A DNA stretch of 11,449 bases, taken from contig JBBSIG010000072.1 in NCBI GenBank assembly GCA_038232215.1, positions 1 through 11,449 of the forward strand, given 5' to 3'. This DNA comes from JBBSIG01 sp038232215. GTDB lineage: Bacteria; Actinomycetota; Thermoleophilia; Gaiellales; Gaiellaceae. Shown piece after piece: positions 6,315 through 11,449 of the stretch (the first letter of the stretch is position 1; every line of letters begins with the position of its first letter). The notes beneath the pieces were generated by a model, which was not told the DNA's origin, searched no databases, and saw nothing but the letters and a program-made list of their open reading frames with translations. A program made the position numbers and the translations under genes.

Positions 6315-7820
6315 GTGCTGAGCGCGATCGTCTTCCTGCCGCTGGCGGCGGCCGCCGTCCTGCTGGCCTTGCCGCGGCGGACGCCGGACCGGGTCTTCCT
6401 CGGCTCCTGGATCGCGGTGGCCGCCGCCGAGCTGGCGCTCGTCGTCGTCGCCTGGATCGGGCTCGACGCGGGCGGCGGCTTCCAGTACGAGACGCGGCGG
6501 CGCTGGATCCCGAGCGCGGACGTCGGCTACCACGTCGGCGTCGACGGTCTCTCGCTGCCGCTGGTCGCGCTCACAGCGGTGCTCTTCCTCGCCTGTGCCG
6601 TCTACTCGCTGCGCGAGACGCGCCGCCTCCGGAGCTACGTCTGCCTGTTCCTGTTCCTCGAGACCGTCTGCCTGGGCGCCTTCGTCGCGCTCGACCTGAT
6701 CCTCTTCTTCGTCTTCTTCGACCTCTCCATCGTCGGCATGTACTTCGTGATCGCGGGCTGGGGCCACGCCGAGGCGCGCCGGGCCGCGCTCAAGTTCTTC
6801 CTCTACACCTTCCTCGGCTCGCTCGCGCTGCTGCTCGCCTTCATTGGCCTCTACCTGGCCGCGACGCCGCACACGTTCGACATGGTCGAGCTGATCCGCG
6901 CCAACCCCCTCGCCGGCCGCTCGCTGTACGGCGGGCTCGTCCTGCTCGCGCTGGGGCTCGGGCTCGCGGTCAAGACGCCCACCGTTCCCTTCCACACCTG
7001 GCTCCCGCCCGCCCACACGGAGGCGCCGCCGGCGGGCTCGGCGATCCTCGCCGGCGTGCTGCTCAAGCTCGGCACCTACGGCTTCGTCCGGCTCGCGATG
7101 CCGATGCTGCCGGAGAGCTGGCGGCGCTTCGCGCTCGTCTTCGTCGTCGTCGGTGTCGTGAGCGTCCTCTACGGCGCGCTCGTCGCGCTCGCCCAGCGCG
7201 ACTTCAAGCGGATGGTCGCCTACACGAGCGTCAACCACATGGGCTACGTCGTCCTCGCGGTCGGTGCCGCCGGGATCCTGGGCGGGAGCGACGCGCAGGC
7301 ACGCTCGCTCGCGGTCACCGGGGCGGTCACCCAGATGGTGAGCCATGGACTGATCACAGGCGCGCTCTTCCTGCTCTCCGGCGTGCTGTACGAGCGGGGT
7401 CGCACCTACGACCTGGAGGCCTACTCCGGGCTCGCCGAGCGGGCGCCCGCATTCGCGGGCCTCACCGCGGTCGCGGCGTTCGCCTCGCTCGGGCTGCCGG
7501 GCTTCTCCGGCTTCGTGGCCGAGTTCCAGATCTTCACGGGCAGCCTCGCCTCGCAGCCGGCGGCGACGGCGATCGCCCTGCTCGGAATCCTGATCACGGC
7601 GGCGCTCTTCCTCTGGGCGCTGCAGCGCCTGTTTCTCGGGCCGCTGCGGGTTCCGGCCGCGGGCGGCGTCGCCCGCACGTTCGCCGAGATCCGGGCGAGC
7701 GAGGCGGCGGCGATCGCGCCGCTCTTGGCGCTCGCGACCGTGATCGGCGTCCTGCCGCGCTTCCTGCTCGACGTGGTCGAGCCGGCCTCGCGGCTGCTCG
7801 TCCAGGTCGTCGGCCGGTGA
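6315..7820 (+). CDS. nuoM: NuoM antiporter-like membrane subunit with TM5 Asp
   Basis: NuoM (ND4 homologue) is the middle antiporter-like proton-pumping subunit. It starts at the GTG at 6315, three bases after nuoL, and is 501 residues, the usual length. The TM5 signature normally reads FWE.-L-PMY. Here FFDLSIVGMYFVIAGWG has Asp136 at the essential Glu position and Gly in place of Pro. Other family marks are intact: KFFLYTFLGSL, Lys220 in VKTPTVPFHTWLPPAHTEAP (TM7), LLKLGTYGFVRL, HGLITGALFLLSG and Glu403 in GFVAEFQIF (TM12). Conservation of the pump Lys and of the terminal Glu supports a working translocation channel; the Asp is a conservative change of unknown effect here. The gene ends with the TGA that overlaps the nuoN GTG by four bases. 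Confidence 0.95.
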   Translation: MLSAIVFLPLAAAAVLLALPRRTPDRVFLGSWIAVAAAELALVVVAWIGLDAGGGFQYETRRRWIPSADVGYHVGVDGLSLPLVALTAVLFLACAVYSLRETRRLRSYVCLFLFLETVCLGAFVALDLILFFVFFDLSIVGMYFVIAGWGHAEARRAALKFFLYTFLGSLALLLAFIGLYLAATPHTFDMVELIRANPLAGRSLYGGLVLLALGLGLAVKTPTVPFHTWLPPAHTEAPPAGSAILAGVLLKLGTYGFVRLAMPMLPESWRRFALVFVVVGVVSVLYGALVALAQRDFKRMVAYTSVNHMGYVVLAVGAAGILGGSDAQARSLAVTGAVTQMVSHGLITGALFLLSGVLYERGRTYDLEAYSGLAERAPAFAGLTAVAAFASLGLPGFSGFVAEFQIFTGSLASQPAATAIALLGILITAALFLWALQRLFLGPLRVPAAGGVARTFAEIRASEAAAIAPLLALATVIGVLPRFLLDVVEPASRLLVQVVGR

Positions 7821-9238
7821 ACGAGCGACCGCTCCTGCTGCTACCGGAGCTGTTCCTCACCGCCTCGGCAGTCGTCGGGCTCCTGGCCGGGTCCTGGCTG
7901 CCCCGCCGTCGCCAGTGGCTCGTGGGGCTGCTCGCCGGGTCGGCCGCGGTGGCCGGGCTCGCCGCCACCGGCGTGGCCATGCGCGGCTCGCCCACCGTCG
8001 TCTTCGGGACGAGCTACGCGATCGACACGGCCACGAACGCGGTCCGGCTGCTGGTCCTCGCGGCGCTCCTGCTCCTGCTCGTGCTGTCCGCGGAGACGGT
8101 CTCGGGACACGCGCGCGAGACAGAGTTCTACGTGCTGCTCCAGCTCGGCGCGCTCGGGTCGATCCTGCTCGGCGGCGCGAACGACCTGCTGCTCGCCGTT
8201 GCCGCGTACCTGCTCGCGAGCGTCCCTCTCTACGCGCTGACCGGCTTTCGCAAGGACGCCGCCGGGACCGAGTCCGCCCTCAAGTACTACCTCGTCGGGG
8301 CGCTGCTCGGCGTGCTCATGCTCACCGGGGTCGTCGTCCTCTACGGCGTCACCCGCGCGACGGGGTACGGGGGGTTGGCGGCGGCGGTCGCGACGGCGCC
8401 GCCGGCGGTCGTGGCCGTCGGGGTGGTCGCAGTCCTCGCAGGGCTGCTCTTCAAGAGCGGCGGCGTCCCGGCTCACTTCTGGGTCCCCGACGTGACCGAA
8501 GGCGCCTCCGCGCCGGTCGGGGCGCTCGTCACGACGGTGCCCAAGATCGGCGGCCTCGTAGCCGTCTACCGGCTGGTCGCCGTCGCGCTCCCGGACGCTC
8601 CCGTCGACTGGCCGCTGCTCCTGGCCGTGCTCGCGGCCGCCTCGATGACCCTCGGGAACCTCGCCGCCTTCTTCCAGACGAGCGTCAAGCGCCTGCTCGC
8701 CTACTCGACCGTCAGCCAGGTCGGCTACCTGCTCATCGCCCCTGCGGTCGCGACGAGGAGCGACGTCGCGCTCGAGGGCCTGCTCTTCTACCTGGCCGCG
8801 TACACGGCGACGAACCTGGGCGCGTTCGCCGTCGTCAGCGAGCTGCCGGGCGCGCGCAGCCTGGACGACTACCGCGGCCTCGCCCGCCGCCATCCGGGGC
8901 TGGCGGCCGTGCTCGTGGTGTGCCTGCTGGGCCTCGTCGGGACGCCGCCGACCGCGGTCTTCTTCGGCAAGCTCGAGCTCTTCACCGCGGCCGTCGACGG
9001 CGGGTACGCCTGGCTCGCGGCCCTCGCCGTCCTCAACACCGTCGCGAGCCTCTTCTACTACCTGCGCTGGCTCGCGCCCGCACGGCTCGCCGCGCCGGAG
9101 GACGGCCGGGCCGGCCTGCTCGCCCCGGCCGGCCGCTGGGCCGGCCTCGGCGCGTACGCCGCCGGCACGGTCGCGCTGGGGCTCGGCCCGCTCGGCGGGG
9201 TGGTGCTGCCGCTGTTCGGCGGCCGCCTCTGGAGCTGA
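7817..9238 (+). CDS. nuoN: NuoN antiporter-like membrane subunit lacking TM5 Glu
   Basis: NuoN (ND2 homologue) is the antiporter-like subunit closest to NuoK. The GTG at 7817 overlaps the nuoM stop (GTGA). The 473-residue product begins with the family-typical LLLLPELFL. The TM5 motif normally reads LGLELLSLPLY; here it is AVAAYLLASVPLY, so the conserved Glu is Leu132, with Tyr131 beside it. Kept elements are KYYLVGALLG, Lys213 in LLFKSGGVPAHFWVPDV, GASAPV, the KRLLAYSTVSQVGYLL helix, FYLAAYTATNLGAFAVVSEL and Lys385 in FFGKLELF. The proton-path Lys residues remain but the Glu partner is gone. It is the last gene of the operon. No intrinsic terminator with a T-run was seen in the 94 bases that follow. 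Confidence 0.94.
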   Translation: MNERPLLLLPELFLTASAVVGLLAGSWLPRRRQWLVGLLAGSAAVAGLAATGVAMRGSPTVVFGTSYAIDTATNAVRLLVLAALLLLLVLSAETVSGHARETEFYVLLQLGALGSILLGGANDLLLAVAAYLLASVPLYALTGFRKDAAGTESALKYYLVGALLGVLMLTGVVVLYGVTRATGYGGLAAAVATAPPAVVAVGVVAVLAGLLFKSGGVPAHFWVPDVTEGASAPVGALVTTVPKIGGLVAVYRLVAVALPDAPVDWPLLLAVLAAASMTLGNLAAFFQTSVKRLLAYSTVSQVGYLLIAPAVATRSDVALEGLLFYLAAYTATNLGAFAVVSELPGARSLDDYRGLARRHPGLAAVLVVCLLGLVGTPPTAVFFGKLELFTAAVDGGYAWLAALAVLNTVASLFYYLRWLAPARLAAPEDGRAGLLAPAGRWAGLGAYAAGTVALGLGPLGGVVLPLFGGRLWS

Positions 9239-9254
9239 GCGCCGCTGCGCGGCT

Positions 9255-9302
9255 CCACGGGCCGGCGACTCTTGCCCGGCGAGCACGGGCGCCACGGGCC
9301 GG
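9255..9302. repeat. 11-bp direct repeat between nuoN and antitoxin gene
   Basis: CCACGGGCCGG occurs at 9255-9265 and at 9292-9302, period 37 bases. It lies just upstream of the antitoxin promoter. It could be a scar of slippage or a paired protein-binding site; chance is possible in this GC-rich stretch. Confidence 0.4.
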
Positions 9303-9313
9303 GCGGAGAGTAA

Positions 9314-9332
9314 GTGCTACAGTGCGGAGCAC
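9314..9332 (+). promoter_or_regulatory. Extended -10 promoter and dyad operator for the toxin-antitoxin operon
   Basis: TG-C-TACAGT (9315-9323) fits an extended -10 element, placing the transcript start close to the ATG at 9333. GTGCT at 9314-9318 is the perfect inverse of AGCAC at 9328-9332, with nine bases between. This dyad overlaps the -10 and start region, the position expected of an operator used by an antitoxin for autoregulation. A weak GGAG (9326-9329) is only three bases from the ATG. Confidence 0.45.
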
Positions 9333-9617
9333 ATGCCGGAGTCGGTGGGCGTTCGCGAGCTGCGACAGAATTTGAGCCGGTATCTGCGGCGGGTCAAGGC
9401 AGGGGAGCCGCTCGCCGTGACCGAGCGCGGGCGTGTGGTGGCGCGGCTCGTCCCTTCCGGGCCGGGCGTGGATCGGTACACCGAGCTCGCCGGCCGCTTC
9501 GGAACGACCGTCCCGCTGGAGCGTCTCGGCGAGATCGCGTCGCGAATCAAGGCTCCTGGCGCGCCCGCGGGCACTACCGATGCGGCGCTCGCCCCCGGCC
9601 GCCGCGAGCGGCGCTGA
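9333..9617 (+). CDS. Phd/YefM-family antitoxin
   Basis: This is the antitoxin of a type II toxin-antitoxin pair. It binds and blocks the PIN nuclease encoded next, and the complex normally represses its own promoter. The 94-residue product starts at the ATG at 9333. Residues 5-40 carry the Phd/YefM N-terminal DNA-binding pattern: VGVRELRQNLSRYL, then VKAGEPLAVTERGRVVARLVP. In the family the fold dimerises to bind an operator, and the dyad at 9314-9332 is well placed for this. The C-terminal third contains VPLERLGEIASRIKAPG, probably the toxin-binding segment, then a disordered Ala/Gly/Arg tail. The stop at 9615-9617 lies 10 bases before the preferred toxin start. Vap-type naming is uncertain because the fold is Phd rather than AbrB or ribbon-helix-helix. 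Confidence 0.9.
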   Translation: MPESVGVRELRQNLSRYLRRVKAGEPLAVTERGRVVARLVPSGPGVDRYTELAGRFGTTVPLERLGEIASRIKAPGAPAGTTDAALAPGRRERR

Positions 9618-9627
9618 CTCGCCCAGC

Positions 9628-10020
9628 GTGGCGGGCGTCTACCTGGATACGAGTGCGCTCGGCCGGGTGCTGCTCGGCGAGCCCACTGCCGGAGCAGTGC
9701 TGCAGGCGCTCGACGGCTTCGACCAGCACGTCTCCAGCCGGCTCCTGGGCGTCGAGCTCCGCCGCCTCGCTCTCCGCTCCGACCTGCTCGAGGCGGCGAG
9801 CAAGCTGCTCGCGGGAGTCGCGCTGGTACCGATCGACGAGGCGCTGCTCCAGGAGGCCGAGACCGCGACCCCGGCGACCGTGGCGACGCTCGACGCGATC
9901 CACCTCGTCACGGCTCTGCGGCTCTCCGCCGCCGGCTTCGTCGACGCGGTGCTGACCCATGACGAGCTCCTGGCGACGGGCGCGCGCCGGCACGGGTTGC
10001 CCGTGCTCTCTCCGGGGTGA
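9628..10020 (+). CDS. PIN-domain toxin (VapC-type ribonuclease)
   Basis: PIN-domain toxins are magnesium-dependent RNases that cut tRNA or rRNA when freed from their antitoxin. I favour the GTG at 9628, giving MAGVYLDTSALG and a 130-residue product, since family members begin two to five residues before the first Asp. An in-frame ATG at 9580 would add 16 residues and overlap the antitoxin; neither start has a clear Shine-Dalgarno. All four acidic active-site positions are visible: Asp7 in YLDTSAL, Glu43 in LGVELRR, Asp89 in LDAIHLVTA and Asp112 in LTHDELL. SSRLLGVEL and the final GLPVLSPG are also typical. The toxin therefore looks intact. It is probably cotranscribed with the antitoxin. Confidence 0.92.
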   Translation: MAGVYLDTSALGRVLLGEPTAGAVLQALDGFDQHVSSRLLGVELRRLALRSDLLEAASKLLAGVALVPIDEALLQEAETATPATVATLDAIHLVTALRLSAAGFVDAVLTHDELLATGARRHGLPVLSPG

Positions 10021-10110
10021 TCGCCGATGGCTCCCGGCCGCTCGAGGACGGTGCTACAGCTTCACGACGTTTCCTCTCCGGACTTTCCTCGCAGGCCTCC
10101 GCGCCGGGAG

Positions 10111-10139
10111 TTGCCGGCCTCATCCAGACGTTCTACTCT
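10111..10139 (+). promoter_or_regulatory. Weak sigma70-type promoter candidate for the 97-residue gene
   Basis: TTGCCG (10111-10116), a 17-base spacer and TACTCT (10134-10139) form a weak sigma70-like pair. Transcription would start near 10146, leaving a short leader with AAGGAG at 10158-10163. Matches to consensus are only partial, so this is tentative. Confidence 0.28.
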
Positions 10140-10169
10140 TCTTGCGTCATCTATTACAAGGAGTGTCAG

Positions 10170-10463
10170 ATGTCGATTCTCGTTCGCTTTACCCCAGCTT
10201 CCATGACCGCCGAGCAGTACGACGAGGTCAGCGCCAAGATCCAGGCGAGCACGCAGTGGCCGCCCGACGGGCTGCAAGTCCATGTCTGCTTCGGCTCCGG
10301 CAACGCGCTCCGGGTGAGCGAGGTCTGGGAGTCGCGCGAGCAGCAGGAAGCGTTCGGCCGCGAGCTGATGCCGATCCTCTCCGAGGCGGGGATCGACGTC
10401 GAGAGCACCCAGCCGGAGTTTCTCGAGGTCCACAAGCTCGAGCTCGGCGGAGACGGAGCTTGA
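10170..10463 (+). CDS. Small protein, probable ferredoxin-like (alpha/beta-barrel) fold, unknown function
   Basis: I do not recognise a specific function. The ATG at 10170 has an excellent AAGGAG Shine-Dalgarno six bases upstream (10158-10163), which decides this start over an upstream in-frame ATG that would lack one. The 97-residue product begins with a strand MSILVRFTP, then a helix TAEQYDEVSAKIQ, then a strand GLQVHVCFGSG, a strand ALRVSEVWES, a helix REQQEAFGRELMPILSEAGI and a final strand FLEVHKLEL. The beta-alpha-beta-beta-alpha-beta order and the V.EVWES...F pattern resemble small antibiotic-biosynthesis-monooxygenase-like dimeric alpha/beta-barrel proteins. Many of these are of unknown role or degrade small organic compounds. 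No catalytic residue can be assigned. It has its own leader and probably its own promoter, so it is not clearly part of the toxin-antitoxin operon. Confidence 0.85.
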   Translation: MSILVRFTPASMTAEQYDEVSAKIQASTQWPPDGLQVHVCFGSGNALRVSEVWESREQQEAFGRELMPILSEAGIDVESTQPEFLEVHKLELGGDGA

Positions 10464-10565
10464 TCTATCGCAGGTAAGCGCCGGCGTCCCGCGGCGGGAT
10501 CGTGCCCCTCTGATGGGTAGTGCGCGTTCTGGTTCTTCGAAACTGCCCAATTCCGGTGATGGTCC

Positions 10566-10594
10566 CTCAAGATCGGGTGGATCAGCGTCGATGT
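10566..10594 (+). promoter_or_regulatory. Sigma28/WhiG-like promoter candidate
   Basis: CTCAAG (10566-10571), a 15-base spacer and GTCGATGT (10587-10594) resemble the TAAA-N15-GCCGATAA pattern of FliA/WhiG/SigD-type sigma factors, with the -35 modified. Transcription would start around 10600. It would drive the membrane sensor gene beginning at 10736, which is in keeping with motility/c-di-GMP control. The match is imperfect. Confidence 0.4.
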
Positions 10595-10611
10595 GATCTC
10601 CGTGGCGAAGT

Positions 10612-10650
10612 TGAGTACCGACTCACCGGGGAGGGCGCTGCGCCCTTTTT
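10612..10650 (+). terminator. Intrinsic terminator-like hairpin (with a small preceding hairpin)
   Basis: AGGGCG (10632-10637) pairs with CGCCCT (10641-10646) around CTG, and five T residues (10646-10650) follow. A smaller hairpin, TGAGT (10612-10616) with ACTCA (10621-10625), precedes it. It could end transcription from the 97-residue gene. Alternatively it lies in the leader of the downstream gene if the sigma28-like promoter is used, and would then act as an attenuator. Confidence 0.5.
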
Positions 10651-10735
10651 CCGAGCGCGCGGAGCTGCCCCCGGCGAGCGCAGCCCTTGACGGTGGAGGG
10701 CAGGCCGGCGGAGCTCGGGGGTACTGCCCGCCGCT

Positions 10736-11449
10736 GTGCGTTTGGTCTTCGCCCTCGCTGCGGCGGGGCTCGTCGTGTTCTCGGTTGGTGCGAGCTGGCC
10801 TTCGCTCGCGCTACCCGGCGCCGCGCAGCAGACGCTGTATGTCGGGCTCTACGTTGCTGCGGCAGTGTTGGTCGCGTGGCGCGCCGTACGGCGTCGGCGC
10901 GAAGGCTGGGCTTGGCTGCTGGTCTCGGGCGGAATGCTCGCTTGGGCCGTCGGCTACGCGTACTTCTTCGCGTTCCTGAGCCGAAGCGCACATCCTCCTG
11001 CTCCCTCTCCGAGCGACGTTCTCTGGCTGTCCTACGACGTCCTCAGCTTTGCCGGTCTGCTGCTGCTGCTGCGCGCCAGGATGCTGCGCGGCTCCGGCAA
11101 CCTGCTGTGGCTGAACGCCTCCAACACGCTGAGCGCCTTGCTCGTTGGCTCGGCGATCGTCACCGCGACAATCTTCGAGCCGCTCAGAGACCGCGCGGAC
11201 GCGACGGTGGCAACGGTCACGACGGCCCTTCTGTACCCGCTGGCCGACCTCACGGTGCTGGTTCTTCTGTTCGCCATCTTCGCCGTGAATGGCTGGAGGC
11301 CGGGCAGGCGCTGGGTGCTCCTCGGGAGTGCGTGGCTCCTGCACGCGGGGGCCAACCTGTTCTACGTCAACCAGGCAGCGACCGGCAGTTACGTGGGTGG
11401 GGGGCTGCTCGACGCCAGCTGGCCGCTGGCGATGCTGGCGATCGCGTTC
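10736..11449 (+). CDS. Multi-helix membrane sensor domain, probable N-terminus of a GGDEF/EAL-type protein (partial)
   Basis: The open frame runs from 10691, after a TGA at 10688-10690, to the window end. I chose the GTG at 10736; CTG at 10724 and TTG at 10742 are alternatives and no strong Shine-Dalgarno marks any of them. The 238 visible residues contain about eight membrane helices: 2-21, 34-52, 60-83, 92-112, 124-142, about 155-182, about 188-205 and about 220-238. Patterns such as PSDVLWLSYDVLSFAGLLLLLRAR, in two parts, YPLADLTVLVLLF, NGWRPGRRW and LLDASWPLAML recall the seven/eight-helix input domain that precedes GGDEF or EAL domains in many actinobacterial proteins. No output domain is inside the window, so a c-di-GMP role is inference from the sensor pattern. 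A histidine kinase or other output is possible. Upstream lies a sigma28-like promoter candidate and a terminator-like hairpin. Base composition is slightly less GC-biased than in the nuo operon. Confidence 0.75.
   Translation, partial: MRLVFALAAAGLVVFSVGASWPSLALPGAAQQTLYVGLYVAAAVLVAWRAVRRRREGWAWLLVSGGMLAWAVGYAYFFAFLSRSAHPPAPSPSDVLWLSYDVLSFAGLLLLLRARMLRGSGNLLWLNASNTLSALLVGSAIVTATIFEPLRDRADATVATVTTALLYPLADLTVLVLLFAIFAVNGWRPGRRWVLLGSAWLLHAGANLFYVNQAATGSYVGGGLLDASWPLAMLAIAF

Noticed and set aside
5321..7816. Very long upstream extension of the nuoN frame
   Set aside because: Its upstream 830 codons are an Arg-rich out-of-frame read of nuoL and nuoM. The real nuoN begins at the GTG at 7817 with the LPELFL motif.
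7841..9295. Minus-strand open frame opposite nuoN
   Set aside because: Charged, low-complexity composition and no family motif; nuoN on the plus strand explains the region.
9239..9332. Possible terminator after nuoN
   Set aside because: Short GC-rich stems can be drawn but there is no T-run and no stable hairpin stands out.
10593..10979. Plus-strand open frame overlapping the terminator-like hairpin and the sensor gene
   Set aside because: It is Ser/Arg-rich with no motif and is out of frame with the membrane-protein frame that has clear helices.
1..11449. CRISPR arrays, tRNA, rRNA, insertion sequences
   Set aside because: No regularly spaced repeats, cloverleaf-like segments, rRNA signatures, transposase motifs or terminal inverted repeats were seen by eye.

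Overview
The window is very GC-rich DNA with tightly packed genes, GTG/TTG starts and 4-base stop/start overlaps. This suggests a high-GC Actinomycetota. Thermoleophilia-like is my best guess, inferred from style and gene content only.

Layout: (1) 1-822, minus strand: a bacterial Ku (non-homologous end joining) gene whose 3' end lies outside the window. (2) 823-1133: a divergent intergenic region rich in inverted repeats, with a possible near-leaderless promoter for the next operon. (3) 1134-9238, plus strand: an eight-gene operon encoding a complex I-like membrane arm in the order nuoA, a degenerate NuoB/NuoD-like fusion, nuoH, nuoJ, nuoK, nuoL, nuoM, nuoN. Genes overlap by 4-10 bases or are 2-3 bases apart, so translation is probably coupled. 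(4) 9333-10020: a Phd/YefM antitoxin and PIN-domain (VapC-type) toxin pair. (5) 10170-10463: a small, probably ferredoxin-like (dimeric alpha/beta-barrel) protein of unknown function. (6) 10566-10650: a sigma28-like promoter candidate and an intrinsic-terminator-like hairpin. (7) 10736 to the window end: the eight-helix N-terminal membrane part of a protein resembling actinobacterial sensors that usually carry GGDEF/EAL domains. The output domain is beyond the window.

The most interesting system is the nuo operon. It has all seven membrane subunits (A, H, J, K, L, M, N) but no nuoE, F, G, C or I and no separate nuoB or nuoD. In the place of B, C and D sits one 397-residue protein. Its N-terminal part resembles NuoB without the iron-sulfur cysteines. 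Its C-terminal part resembles NuoD without the quinone-site His motif. A His/Gly-rich linker joins the two. NuoH has lost much of its quinone-chamber loop chemistry, NuoA has lost its loop Glu, and NuoJ has a Met-rich third helix with a buried Glu where the pi-bulge region normally lies. The conserved TM5 Glu of the antiporter-like subunits is kept in NuoL, is Asp in NuoM and is Leu in NuoN. The pump lysines are kept in all three. I infer a proton- or ion-translocating membrane arm not driven by ordinary NADH:quinone chemistry, coupled to an unknown partner through the fused NuoB/D-like adaptor. I recall similar partial nuo clusters in other actinobacteria but cannot verify this here.
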